From: Bacteroidota bacterium
GTDB lineage: Bacteria > Bacteroidota > Bacteroidia > Chitinophagales > Saprospiraceae
Reading direction: 5' to 3'
Assembly: GCA_024642665.1 (NCBI GenBank)
Contig: JAHEAR010000004.1
Location: 80,554 to 144,553, forward strand
DNA: 64,000 nucleotides
The position numbers and the translations under genes were made by a program. Every line of letters begins with the position of its first letter. The first letter of the stretch is position 1. Shown here one piece after another: positions 8,401-16,723 of this stretch. The notes beneath the pieces are model-generated. The model was not told the origin of the DNA, made no database searches, and worked only from the letters and a program-made list of their open reading frames with translations.

Positions 8401-10938
8401 TTTATTCAAAACCATTTCTTCATACCCCCATCGATTTTTTGGAATCGAAACACCTGCATAGTGATCGTAAGGATTATAGGTGGTCGAATGATTGTCCGTG
8501 CTGAAATCGCCGCCTGTTTCGAAGACGCGTGTTTTGATGGACATCGTTAATTGACCTTCCGGAAGAAAATCTTCAATAGATGGTATTTCCACTTTCGCAT
8601 GGCCATTGGCATCAAGTGTCTTATCAAAAATCGTACTGACGGTATTAGGTGTTTTACGTGCCGGATCTGAAAACCTGAAAGCGCGGAAACCTTCCGGAGA
8701 AAATTCTTTTGGTTTAAATTGTGCTTCAACCACTGCTTTAAGATTTGCCGCTGGTGCTCCATATAACCACTTTGACGATAAGTCAAACGTTTGTCCGGAT
8801 TGGCTTCCCAAAATCGATTCAGGCAATTCCGCGTCTACACTTAATCGATTAGGTTTTATCGTTTCAATTTTAAGCGCTTTGGAAAAAACAGCATCTCCCA
8901 CTTCCACTTTAGCCATCCAATTTCCTGTCGGATCAGTAGTCTCTGTTTTAAAAGCAAGATTATAAATTCCCCCAACTGAAATCGGACTGGTGATCTCTAC
9001 TTTTTTCTGCCCCAATGGATTGGTCACCGTCAGTCTGACCGGATGCCGTGAATCAATATGACCTTCCGGATCCCACAATATAAAATTCAAATAGATGCTA
9101 TCCCCCGGTCGCCAGACACTACGCTCTCCATAAATATATCCGCGTAGTCCTTCCTGATAGCCGGTTCCTCCGGTATTAAATTCACTCATCGATAAGGCTA
9201 AGCCATCCCCTAATCGCAAATATCCTTTTTGACGATCAGCACTTGCAACTACGAAAAAAGCTTGACGAGGCGTTTCAAAAACTACGCTTCCATCTCCGGC
9301 AGTTTTACCGGTACCCATGGATTGTTGTTGGAAATCAAACACTTCAATTTGAACGCCTGTCATTGGGGATGCGGTAGTGATTGAACTGGCAAATACCCAG
9401 GTTTTACCCTTTGCATCTCTTTTGGCTGTCAGGCCAATATCGGATGCCAACAGATTGCGACTTATAAATCGACCTTCGTTATAAAAAGCCGGAAAGCAAG
9501 GATCATCCGTTTGACTCCAGTCGAAACCCGGATAACTATAATCATAGGTCCAGAAAGTTTGCACCTCACCAAAAGGAATAGCTTCGGCAGGCTTAGCAGA
9601 TTCCGTATAGCAATCGAGATATGTATCCGTGCCTCTAAAACCAACCCTTACCTGATAAATACTCCCCGGAGATAACTTCACCAATGGTCCCAGATCTAGC
9701 GCATAACGCGTCCAGGAAAATTGATTGTCTGCATCTGATAATTCTTTCAGATCTACTTCCTTTTGCAAAATAATGCGTCCGACCGGTTCAAGATTCCATG
9801 GATCTTCAAGATCATTGTATTGCAGATACTGAAGAATATTGTTTTCAAAAATCTGAAGCACTTCAACTTGTACACGTTTAAGATTGATGGCTTCAAAAGG
9901 AAAAATAATGTCTCTATTGCCGGGCGTAATCACACCTGATCCAACCAGCTTTAGTGCAGGGTTTGGATCGTCAAGAGAAACATCAACCTGTACCATCGCA
10001 CCAAGCTCCTTATCTAAGGAAGAAGTAATGACTGAATTTAAATGAATGGACAATTCACCGGACAATGCCTTATCCGGATAAATGGACAGCACATGATCTT
10101 TCTTTTTAAGGGTGAACCCATCTGTCCGATCATTGATCGAGACAAGTCCTGCCAGTTCCTGATTGGCCTTTAGCTTTTGCGAAAAGTAAATATTTATTTT
10201 TCTTTCACCATCAGTACCGGGTTCAAAGGAAAGCACACTAAATTCATCAGCTCTCGGTATACGAATGGCTCTCTCTCCGGATTCTTTCGCACCAATAGCG
10301 CGTCCATCCCAAATAAATTTTAACGTTGCTTCCGGTGCTATGTTGGCAATGACAAATTCGTGAGAGGTTCCGGAAGGATTATGCTTCCATTGCATTTCAT
10401 CCATTTTTCCGGTAGATTTTTTACTCAGTATTTGTTCAATTTTTTGCGCATCCACACCGGACGAAGTAGAAAGCATACCACGAAGCGCATAGACCGGATT
10501 GTCTCCATCAAACTCTGGCACAAGTGGCTCAAAGTAAACTGTCATCCGAACCGGCTTTACGGTAAATTCAAAAACGACGCTCTTCATGCCGGGTTCCAGA
10601 TCGGAAATAACTTTATCCAGATTAACCTTGAGTTGATAAGCTGTTCCTGGAGTCCATTCTTTCGTAGGGCGAAAAGCCAGCGTCCTTGCATCTTCCCATT
10701 GAAAATTTCCATCAATCGCAGGATTAAAAGAGAAAATCTCTTTTGTCAGGCTGGTATCCACCGGCACGGCAAATCGTATTCTGACCGGGTCATTAGATTC
10801 AATGGCTGAAGGCACCCGAGCCGCGATATATCTTCCGATTTCTTCGGAGGTAAGGATGTTTGGGGCAAAATCCTTTTTACATGCGAAAAAGGTTAAAAAA
10901 ATGGCCAGAAAGATAAAAGGTTGGAATGGGCGCTTCAT
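5452..10938 (-). CDS. Alpha-2-macroglobulin family lipoprotein
   Basis: A large (1828-residue) bacterial macroglobulin. A lipoprotein signal peptide ends LTFFAC with the lipidated Cys at 20, so it should be membrane-anchored in the periplasm or at the surface. Successive beta-sandwich (MG) domains lead to the thioester motif YGCLEQ with Cys1375 and Gln1378, followed by the alpha-helical thioester domain and a C-terminal receptor-like domain. Family members trap proteases through the thioester. It is first in an operon with pbpC. The intact CLEQ indicates the active, thioester-bearing class rather than the class that has lost it. Confidence 0.95.
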   Translation of the reverse strand: MKRPFQPFIFLAIFLTFFACKKDFAPNILTSEEIGRYIAARVPSAIESNDPVRIRFAVPVDTSLTKEIFSFNPAIDGNFQWEDARTLAFRPTKEWTPGTAYQLKVNLDKVISDLEPGMKSVVFEFTVKPVRMTVYFEPLVPEFDGDNPVYALRGMLSTSSGVDAQKIEQILSKKSTGKMDEMQWKHNPSGTSHEFVIANIAPEATLKFIWDGRAIGAKESGERAIRIPRADEFSVLSFEPGTDGERKINIYFSQKLKANQELAGLVSINDRTDGFTLKKKDHVLSIYPDKALSGELSIHLNSVITSSLDKELGAMVQVDVSLDDPNPALKLVGSGVITPGNRDIIFPFEAINLKRVQVEVLQIFENNILQYLQYNDLEDPWNLEPVGRIILQKEVDLKELSDADNQFSWTRYALDLGPLVKLSPGSIYQVRVGFRGTDTYLDCYTESAKPAEAIPFGEVQTFWTYDYSYPGFDWSQTDDPCFPAFYNEGRFISRNLLASDIGLTAKRDAKGKTWVFASSITTASPMTGVQIEVFDFQQQSMGTGKTAGDGSVVFETPRQAFFVVASADRQKGYLRLGDGLALSMSEFNTGGTGYQEGLRGYIYGERSVWRPGDSIYLNFILWDPEGHIDSRHPVRLTVTNPLGQKKVEITSPISVGGIYNLAFKTETTDPTGNWMAKVEVGDAVFSKALKIETIKPNRLSVDAELPESILGSQSGQTFDLSSKWLYGAPAANLKAVVEAQFKPKEFSPEGFRAFRFSDPARKTPNTVSTIFDKTLDANGHAKVEIPSIEDFLPEGQLTMSIKTRVFETGGDFSTDNHSTTYNPYDHYAGVSIPKNRWGYEEMVLNKDNKIQLASVTTEGKGTAGRTLTVGIYRANWRWWWDRSNSDITQYNSALHLGAIYADTLVTGSGGLTSYTITPQSYGSYMIRVCDTESGHCSGQFYYAGSWGDPSEDNDAASRLTFTADKERYEVGDDIKLNIPSAPGSRLLLTIEKNNRVISTKWYDAKDDHTQITLKATAEMMPNVYTYVSHIQPFEHSANDMPLRMYGVLPIMVADPATMLHPEIKIADVLEPDKSFTVTVSEKDDQPMAYTIAIVDEGLLGLTRFKSPDPWQHFHQQEALGVQTWDMFDQVLGGYGGLIDRLLSLGGDGAGNLVDAPQAERFKPVVIHLGPFYLEPGKEKTHTLTMPNYVGAVRTMVVASDRKRWGSTDKTSTVKSDLMIQPTLPRVVSPGETVTLPVHVHAMGENIRSAEVRVTTNDMATVEGSSSQSIQFANQGEKTVYFNLRIPERPGILKVEVIATSGKSKTSQQLELDVRIPNPPLTNVISASIAAGQTWNNTMVLPGMDGTNDATIELSIMPAINLQKRLKYLIRYPYGCLEQTVSSVFPQLYLSALTDLTPQQEREVRINIQRGIDRIRNFNLPSGGFTYWPGESYKESWTNSYAGHFLIEASKAGYTVDRSMMNAWRSAQNKDAQAYRTGSSYRSDLIQAYRLYTLALDGQPAWGMMNKLRTQQNLDPAAAWLLATTYALGNRKDVSAEIVAQLTTKVEPYQELSVTFGSELRDKAIILEAFLSMDKMQDAVTISNTIAESLSGEYWYSTQSTSFALLTMGKMASHFSGKEIKARIEQSGSTPLEIASTKGMVTRVLDVNAKQVTVKNNSSDPLNVRLMTTGKPLRGVSSEVQNNLKLSVKYMDKTGREINVSKLNQGQDFIVKVTVTNPGTYTTSLDQLALAYLFPSGWELANQRMDNFAGRFENSSIQYQDIRDDRVNTFFNMGRGDWTYHFVMTATYAGKYWLPDIMCDAMYSHKVQARMPGRWVEVVPVTSGVVSNE

Positions 10939-11080
10939 TCTTTGGTGGTTTTAATGAATAATGGCTATAAATCTAAGCAGGCTTACCATAGAGAGTATGA
11001 ATTTGAGCCAATATTTTGATATAACTTTTTGAGTCTCAGAGAAAATGGCAAGAATTAAAAACCCTAACCTCCTCTTTGCT

Positions 11081-11088
11081 TATCTTTG
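11081..11088 (+). promoter_or_regulatory. -7 promoter box before the E2 gene
   Basis: TATCTTTG matches the Bacteroidota -7 consensus TAnnTTTG. It ends 5 bases before the ATG at 11094, so the predicted transcription start is at or next to the start codon. No clear -33 element was found. Confidence 0.65.
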
Positions 11089-11093
11089 CAGCT

Positions 11094-12491
11094 ATGGCAG
11101 ACTTTAACCTGATCATGCCCAAGATGGGCGAGAGTATAATGGAAGCGACTATTCTTAGATGGCTCAAACAGCCGGGTGATATGGTTGCATTGGATGAGAC
11201 CATTCTGGAAATAGCGACAGATAAGGTGGATAGTGAAATACCTTCCCCGGTAGCCGGTAAACTTGTTACTATTTTGTTTGACGTGGATGCTGTGGTACCG
11301 GTAGGGCAAACGATTGCGGTCATCGCTACCGATGCAAAAGTAGCATCCCCTTCCGGCAATGGAAAAGCAACACCACCGCCTCCGCAGGCAGAAAAGGTGG
11401 CTTCGGTCCCTGCACCTCCTCCAATTGAGAAAACACCTGCACCTGTGGCAGCAAAAACTGAAAGTGTACCGTACGTACCATCTTCAGGTTCAGCCCACAC
11501 AACCATCGTCGCATCAAATTCAGGCGGCCGATTTTATTCACCATTAGTAAGAAAAATTGCCTCTTCTGAAGGTATTAATCAGGCTGAACTCGATCATATT
11601 CCCGGAACAGGTCAGGGCGATCGCGTCACCAAAAGTGATATTCTCTCTTACCTTAGTACGAGAGGTATTCAGCAACAAGCCGCTGTCGCTCCGGCACCAC
11701 AAGTACAAGCTGCCGCTCCCACATCTGCCGCGACTGTTGAACAAAAACCTGCACCTGCAGCTGTATCCACAAGTTATGACGGCAATGTAGAAATCATTGA
11801 GATGGACCGGATGCGCAAAATGATCGCAGAGCATATGGTGCGGTCCAAGCATACCTCTCCGCATGTGACTTCGATGGTGGAAGCCGATGTGACAGAAATG
11901 GTCTTATGGCGTGATCGGGTGAAAGGCGATTTTCTCAAAAAATATGGAGAGAAAATTACGTTTACACCCATCTTTATCGAAGCGATTGTCAAAGCGATCA
12001 GAGACTTCCCTATGATAAATGTTTCTGTCGAAGGAGATACTATTTTACTCAAAAAGAATATCAACATCGGGATGGCAGCAGCCCTCCCTTCAGGAAATCT
12101 TATTGTGCCGGTCATTCATAATGCGGATGGTTATAACCTGATGGGCCTGACAAAAAAAGTTAATGATCTGGCCAATCGTGCACGATCCAATAAATTAAAA
12201 CCTGAAGAAATACAAGACGGCACCTTTACACTGACCAATGTGGGTACATTTGGAAATGTGATGGGAACGCCTATTATATTCCAACCTCAGGCAGCCATTA
12301 TGGCCGCAGGTGCTATTCGAAAAAAACCGGGGGTCGTGGAAACCGAATTTGGTGACCTGATTGCCATTCGCCACTATATGTTTTTATCCTTGTCGTATGA
12401 TCACCGGGTGGTAGATGGTTCGCTGGGTGGTTCATTCCTTAAAAAAGTATCGGATTATCTTGAAGCTTTTGATCCGGACAGAGAGATCTAA
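11094..12491 (+). CDS. 2-oxoacid dehydrogenase E2 acyltransferase
   Basis: Dihydrolipoamide acyltransferase core of a 2-oxoacid dehydrogenase complex, which moves the acyl group from lipoyl-lysine to CoA. Residues 1-76 form a lipoyl domain with Lys44 in ATDKVDSE. An Ala/Pro-rich linker follows, then a peripheral-subunit-binding domain (about 145-185, YSPLVRKIASSEG), a second Ala/Pro linker, and the catalytic domain ending in HRVVDG (His437, Asp441). The ATG at 11094 is chosen because the in-frame TTG at 11076 lies upstream of the -7 box. Branched-chain or pyruvate specificity cannot be told; E1 and E3 are not adjacent. The next gene starts 15 bp downstream. Confidence 0.93.
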   Translation: MADFNLIMPKMGESIMEATILRWLKQPGDMVALDETILEIATDKVDSEIPSPVAGKLVTILFDVDAVVPVGQTIAVIATDAKVASPSGNGKATPPPPQAEKVASVPAPPPIEKTPAPVAAKTESVPYVPSSGSAHTTIVASNSGGRFYSPLVRKIASSEGINQAELDHIPGTGQGDRVTKSDILSYLSTRGIQQQAAVAPAPQVQAAAPTSAATVEQKPAPAAVSTSYDGNVEIIEMDRMRKMIAEHMVRSKHTSPHVTSMVEADVTEMVLWRDRVKGDFLKKYGEKITFTPIFIEAIVKAIRDFPMINVSVEGDTILLKKNINIGMAAALPSGNLIVPVIHNADGYNLMGLTKKVNDLANRARSNKLKPEEIQDGTFTLTNVGTFGNVMGTPIIFQPQAAIMAAGAIRKKPGVVETEFGDLIAIRHYMFLSLSYDHRVVDGSLGGSFLKKVSDYLEAFDPDREI

Positions 12492-12506
12492 ACCCCAGCC
12501 AAACTT

Positions 12507-14648
12507 GTGTCCAGGAACATAAACCAAAATACCCGACTTCCATTTGTACTATTGTTGTGCATGCTTGTGGTATTGCCCTTTACGCTCACCGGTCAATCCG
12601 CTAAAGCATTTGAAAGGGAAGGCGATAACTATTTTTCAGTTGAAAATTATCGTTCTGCGTTAATCGCTTACAAACAAGGAGGCTTTGATAATTCTTCGAA
12701 TAAAAGTGTGCAGACCAGGATCGGCATTTGTCTTTATGAGATCAATGATGTCGATGGTGCCATGCATATATTTTATACCTTGATCAACCAGGGAAAAACA
12801 CCCCCTGAAATTTTCTTTCATCAGGCGAAATGTCTTCAGGCCAAAAGTAAGTTTTCGGACGCCATAGCGATGTACAAGAAGTTTTTGCAAAAGGCGAAAT
12901 CCAATGATCCTAAGAATCCCTGGGTAAAAGATGAGATCATTCGATGTGCTAATGGCGCCCGACTGAAATATGGAGAAGAAATCGCTTATCTGGAAAATGC
13001 AGGTACATCCATCAATACCCAATCTGCAGAATTTGGCGTAAAGACAAGTCCTACCACCATTGACAAAATTTATTTCAACTCAGATCGGGAAGATATCACC
13101 AGAGCAAAACGACCAAATGCCGATGTAGATATTTACAGTACATCTCTGAATAATGGACGATGGACGACGCCAACACCTCTTCCTTCTCATATCAACACTG
13201 TGGGCTATAATGAAGTACGAGGCTTTAGTAGTGATGGCCAGATCCTGTATTATATAGGTGCTTCCGGAAATAATTTTATCGTCCGCACGGATACCTTCTC
13301 CGTTGACAAGACCTTCCACCCCGGTAGCTTTACAGGACCGCCTTTACCAAATGGAATGATCACCGATCTGGTATTTTTTAATGATAGTATTTGTCTTTTT
13401 TCCTCAGACAAATCCGGTGGATATGGCGGTTATGACTTATACTTATCGATACGCAAAAAAGGTGCCTGGTCCATCCCCGTAAATTTAGGGCCTACTATAA
13501 ATTCTTTTTATGATGAACGCCATCCTTTCCTGACACAGGACGGCTTGACCTTATTTTTTTCTTCCAATAACCTGGGAAGTATGGGTGGGCTGGATGTTTT
13601 CAACACCACCTTCGATCCTGTCAAGTTGGTATGGTCTCCTCCTCAGAATATGGGAATACCTGTTAACTCACCACTGGATGATGCCGGGTTTGTCTTGTCA
13701 CCTGACGGAATGACGGCTTACCTTCACTCTGATAGAAAAGAGGGCTATGGTGATCAGGATATATACAGAGTCTTTTTCAAACAACCAATCACTGCGCATC
13801 AGCATATTTCCCTGCTACCAACTTTTTATCATTCGATCCGCTTGGCAGGTGTTTCAACTAAAAAACCACTAACGCCAAAAGAAACCCCTGTTGAAGTAAA
13901 AGAGTATTATGTCTCGCACCTCTTTTTTAATAGCACCACTGAAATTCTTTCTCCACAAAACACTAAGAAACTCGATCTGTTGGCCAATATGCTGACGATC
14001 TATCCAAAGATTAAAGCAGAGCTAAGTTGTTTCGAACTCCCTTCCGGTCAAAGAACGTACAATCTTTATTTTTCAATAAAAAAAGTCGAGAAAGCTGCTG
14101 AATATCTTTCTCGAAAAGGAATAAAACAAGACCGGTTAATTCTCAAAGGATATGGTGCTTCTTTTCCATTGATCAGCGAACCATCACCCTCTACACAAAG
14201 CCCGCTGTATGAAAAATTAAATCAACGGTTGGAAATCACACCCCATGATTTTGAAACTGAGCCTGTCCAAATTCATATGGAAAATATTAAGACACCAGAA
14301 AATCTACGTGATCCGCATGGGGTTAAGTTTTCCGAACTCCGCCATGGATTATATTATAGTGTACAAATTGCTTCTGTGACACAAATCCTCCAAAACCAGG
14401 AGATAGATGGTATTGAAGAGATGTTTATTGAAGTGGACAATACACAAGGAAATTATCTGTACATGGCCGGCATGTTTCCCACGTTTAAGAAAAGTGAAGA
14501 GATGCTTTCCAATATGCGATCAATCGGATTTTATGATGCGCTGATCATTCCTTATCTGGATGGCATACGCCTTTCTGAAAAAGACATTCCTGAACTTGCC
14601 AGGCAGTATCCTGATCTTCTTTTTTTCCTTGCCGGCAAGGGGAAATAA
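12507..14648 (+). CDS. TPR/PD40/OmpA/SPOR envelope protein
   Basis: A 713-residue exported protein with a GTG start, 15 bp after the E2 gene. After a signal peptide (about 1-30) come TPR-like repeats (GDNYFSVENYRSALIAYKQG), then a PD40-type beta-propeller (about 180-430, with several SPDG/SSDG and FFSSN/YLHSD strands). An OmpA-like domain follows (about 460-570, GYGAS present) and a C-terminal SPOR-like domain (YYSVQIAS to DALIIPYLDG, about 615-685). The order resembles T9SS PorE and related OmpA/PD40 proteins, but no carboxypeptidase-regulatory domain is visible between propeller and OmpA part. The peptidoglycan-contact residues of the OmpA motif appear substituted. Confidence 0.75.
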   Translation: MSRNINQNTRLPFVLLLCMLVVLPFTLTGQSAKAFEREGDNYFSVENYRSALIAYKQGGFDNSSNKSVQTRIGICLYEINDVDGAMHIFYTLINQGKTPPEIFFHQAKCLQAKSKFSDAIAMYKKFLQKAKSNDPKNPWVKDEIIRCANGARLKYGEEIAYLENAGTSINTQSAEFGVKTSPTTIDKIYFNSDREDITRAKRPNADVDIYSTSLNNGRWTTPTPLPSHINTVGYNEVRGFSSDGQILYYIGASGNNFIVRTDTFSVDKTFHPGSFTGPPLPNGMITDLVFFNDSICLFSSDKSGGYGGYDLYLSIRKKGAWSIPVNLGPTINSFYDERHPFLTQDGLTLFFSSNNLGSMGGLDVFNTTFDPVKLVWSPPQNMGIPVNSPLDDAGFVLSPDGMTAYLHSDRKEGYGDQDIYRVFFKQPITAHQHISLLPTFYHSIRLAGVSTKKPLTPKETPVEVKEYYVSHLFFNSTTEILSPQNTKKLDLLANMLTIYPKIKAELSCFELPSGQRTYNLYFSIKKVEKAAEYLSRKGIKQDRLILKGYGASFPLISEPSPSTQSPLYEKLNQRLEITPHDFETEPVQIHMENIKTPENLRDPHGVKFSELRHGLYYSVQIASVTQILQNQEIDGIEEMFIEVDNTQGNYLYMAGMFPTFKKSEEMLSNMRSIGFYDALIIPYLDGIRLSEKDIPELARQYPDLLFFLAGKGK

Positions 14649-14979
14649 AGAAAAAGTTAATTCATTTGGAATATGCGTTGAGGGAGTTGAGCACTTTGCA
14701 TCGTTGATGTTTGTTGTTTAGGATAGTTTAGGTAAATAATTTCGTGTCTCCCGTCTCAGGTCTGAAGTAGCCTTTTCCTAATTGATACATCCGAAATATT
14801 GCTTTCTGCCTTTCTTTATTCGACGCTGCTTTTCGCAGCTAATTGCACTTTTGCCCTTTCTCGATGCGATCCTGGAAGATTTAAACGAGGGAAATTCTTT
14901 AAACCTCATTGCTAAACCTTCCAACAACAAACATCAACGATGCAAAGTGCTAAACCCGCTAAACTCAACAACCTTTCAG
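14649..14979. other. Intergenic spacer with long inverted repeat
   Basis: Non-coding gap between two convergent genes. It holds the 29-bp inverted repeat (14690-14718 and 14923-14951) and word-like stretches (GTTGAG, GTTTAG, CTCCCGTCTCAGGTCT) that recur at 27711-27830. No terminator with a T-run was found for either neighbour. Confidence 0.65.
14690..14951. repeat. 29-bp perfect inverted repeat around 204 bp
   Basis: Bases 14690-14718 (beginning AGCACTTTGCATCGTTGATG) and 14923-14951 are exact reverse complements. The 204 bp between them hold no gene. A related half-copy with several mismatches, in inverse orientation to 14660-14735, lies at 27711-27780. This could be a small non-autonomous element or two opposed copies of a dispersed repeat. 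Confidence 0.85.
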
Positions 14980-15603
14980 TTAATAATAGCCTTCAACCTT
15001 CAAATACTCCGCCACTTCTTCTCCGGGCTTGACATGATACGTGTGAAAACCAAGTTTGGCAGCGGCCTCAATATTCTCTTCCAAATCATCCAAAAACAAC
15101 GTATGCTCCGGTGTCATATAGACTTCCTCACTGACGTATTTATAAATGGATGCATTCGGTTTGCGATCACCGATGATATGTGAATAGAACGCCTGATCAA
15201 AAAAGGATTCTTCAAAATTGGAAACCTTGTGCGCCCTTAGGACGTATCGATGCACCCATTCCAAATGCAACGTATTGGTATTACTGAGCAGGTATACATT
15301 GTACTTTGGTCGCAGCATTTCCAACATGGTCAGGCGGTAGCGAGGGATACCGATCAACATCCCATTCCAAACTTCAATGACATCGATTGCCTGATATTTA
15401 CGGTCACTTTGTCGCAGCATATGGTTGATAAAAATCTCCGTTGAAATTCGGCCACACTCATAATCAATCAGCGCTTTCTGAACCATCTCGATGTTGGCAT
15501 CATCTCTCAACATCGATCGCATCCGTTGATGAGCCCCTTCGATATCAATATCAATGATCACATTACCAAGATCGAAAAGAAGGTTTTTAATTTTATTTTT
15601 CAC
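14980..15603 (-). CDS. HAD-family hydrolase (YihX-like)
   Basis: A 207-residue cytosolic phosphatase-type HAD protein. Motif I is LLFDLGNV with nucleophile Asp11; the second motif Asp is Gly, as in YihX (alpha-glucose-1-phosphate phosphatase), which starts the same way. Motif II is YLLSNTN, motif III the Lys in GDRKPNASIY, and motif IV LFLDDLEEN. GTG start. It begins 27 bp after the LysE gene and probably ends the yjbQ-lysE-HAD unit. The substrate cannot be told from sequence. Confidence 0.88.
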   Translation of the reverse strand: MKNKIKNLLFDLGNVIIDIDIEGAHQRMRSMLRDDANIEMVQKALIDYECGRISTEIFINHMLRQSDRKYQAIDVIEVWNGMLIGIPRYRLTMLEMLRPKYNVYLLSNTNTLHLEWVHRYVLRAHKVSNFEESFFDQAFYSHIIGDRKPNASIYKYVSEEVYMTPEHTLFLDDLEENIEAAAKLGFHTYHVKPGEEVAEYLKVEGYY

Positions 15604-15630
15604 GGCGAAAATGAGTTAAGGAAAAAGACT

Positions 15631-16263
15631 TTAGCTTTCAAGATAACCAAGAAGAATGATATATAAGCCGGTGGCTGCAATCCCTAAACCCGCTCCTAAT
15701 TGTATCCAGTACACATATTTCTCCCTCAACCAAACGGTTAGCTTTGGCGCAAGCCAGGCTTTCGAAAAATCCCCAATCGCCAAAGCCAGCATAAGTCCTG
15801 CATAGTACCAAAAGGGATTATCATTTTGTACATGAAGAAATACGGCTACTCCCAGCCAGAAGAATAGTGAAAAGGGACTTAAAGAGTTTACTAAAAAACC
15901 ACTCAAAAATGATTTGTAATAACTGTCCTGGCTGACATCCGCCTGTTCATTAAGAACCTTTTTCTTTTGTCGAAGCATCAGCAAACCCATCACCAGCAAT
16001 CCAAAACCACCAGCCAGATACAAGCTCAACCGTACATCCGGTTTTTGCGTCCAGGCTTCTACGTAGGCAGTCAGCCAGAAGGTAACACCAATGAAAACAA
16101 AATCACTCACCCAAGTACCTGACGCAGCATATACACCGGCCAATCGGTTGACCTGCATGCCATGACGCAAAATGATCATGGTCACCGGTCCCATCATCAA
16201 CGTCAGCGTGAGTCCGGTCAGCATGCCTTCACCAAATAAAATAAGAGATAGAATATTTGTCAT
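15631..16263 (-). CDS. LysE-family exporter
   Basis: A 210-residue inner-membrane protein with about six hydrophobic segments and the N-terminal pattern GMLTGLTLTLMMGPVTMIIL, typical of LysE/RhtB amino-acid exporters. A central charged loop (LRQKKKVLNEQADVS) separates the two halves. It starts 9 bp after yjbQ stops, so the two are in one transcript. The exported compound is not predictable here. Confidence 0.85.
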   Translation of the reverse strand: MTNILSLILFGEGMLTGLTLTLMMGPVTMIILRHGMQVNRLAGVYAASGTWVSDFVFIGVTFWLTAYVEAWTQKPDVRLSLYLAGGFGLLVMGLLMLRQKKKVLNEQADVSQDSYYKSFLSGFLVNSLSPFSLFFWLGVAVFLHVQNDNPFWYYAGLMLALAIGDFSKAWLAPKLTVWLREKYVYWIQLGAGLGIAATGLYIILLGYLES

Positions 16264-16272
16264 GCTATGCGC

Positions 16273-16683
16273 CTATTCTATGATAGAAATAATTAATTTT
16301 CTCGGGGTAGCCCGATCTCTGAACTCGCACAAAAAGATTCCCTGCCAGGTCCCTAAAGCAGGCTGACCATCCACCACCGGAATATTAATCGCAGTGCCTG
16401 ACAAAACACTTTTAATATGCGCCGGCATATCATCAGGACCTTCGATAGCATGAAGTATGCCCGGAAAATCCTCAGGTGCCAAACGATTAAAAAACAACTC
16501 GAAGTCATGGCGGACATCTGCATCTGCATTTTCATTGATACAAAGTCCGGCAGAGGTGTGCTTCATAAATACAGAAAGCATACCCTGTTCGGGCCATTGC
16601 CGGACAGCATCAAAAACTTCATTCGTAATTAAATGAAACCCACGAGGGTATGGTCCTAAGGTTAGTGTGGAATGACTCACCAT
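16273..16683 (-). CDS. yjbQ: YjbQ family protein
   Basis: A 136-residue member of the YjbQ/UPF0047 family. Some members have weak thiamine-phosphate synthase activity; the true role is unsettled. The motif KHTSAGLCINEN with His42, His59 in DADVRHDFE and His89 in PAHIKS give the conserved metal-site-like histidines. The C-terminal GTWQGIFLCEFRD is the usual family ending. It is the first gene of a yjbQ-lysE-HAD unit driven from the -7 box at 16688-16695. Confidence 0.92.
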   Translation of the reverse strand: MVSHSTLTLGPYPRGFHLITNEVFDAVRQWPEQGMLSVFMKHTSAGLCINENADADVRHDFELFFNRLAPEDFPGILHAIEGPDDMPAHIKSVLSGTAINIPVVDGQPALGTWQGIFLCEFRDRATPRKLIISIIE

Positions 16684-16687
16684 GAGC

Positions 16688-16695
16688 CAAAGATA
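16688..16695 (-). promoter_or_regulatory. -7 box before yjbQ
   Basis: On the minus strand TATCTTTG ends four bases before the ATG at 16683, which predicts a leaderless or nearly leaderless transcript. No -33 TTTG is evident. Confidence 0.65.
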
Positions 16696-16723
16696 GGCAT
16701 CCGTTAAGGGACTGTAACTGAAT

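Noticed and set aside
11076-11093. E2 start at TTG 11076
   Set aside because: It lies upstream of the -7 box, and the lipoyl-domain N-terminus fits ATG 11094.
14690-14951. Insertion sequence
   Set aside because: Only 204 bp lie between the inverted repeats and no transposase frame is present; kept only as a repeat.
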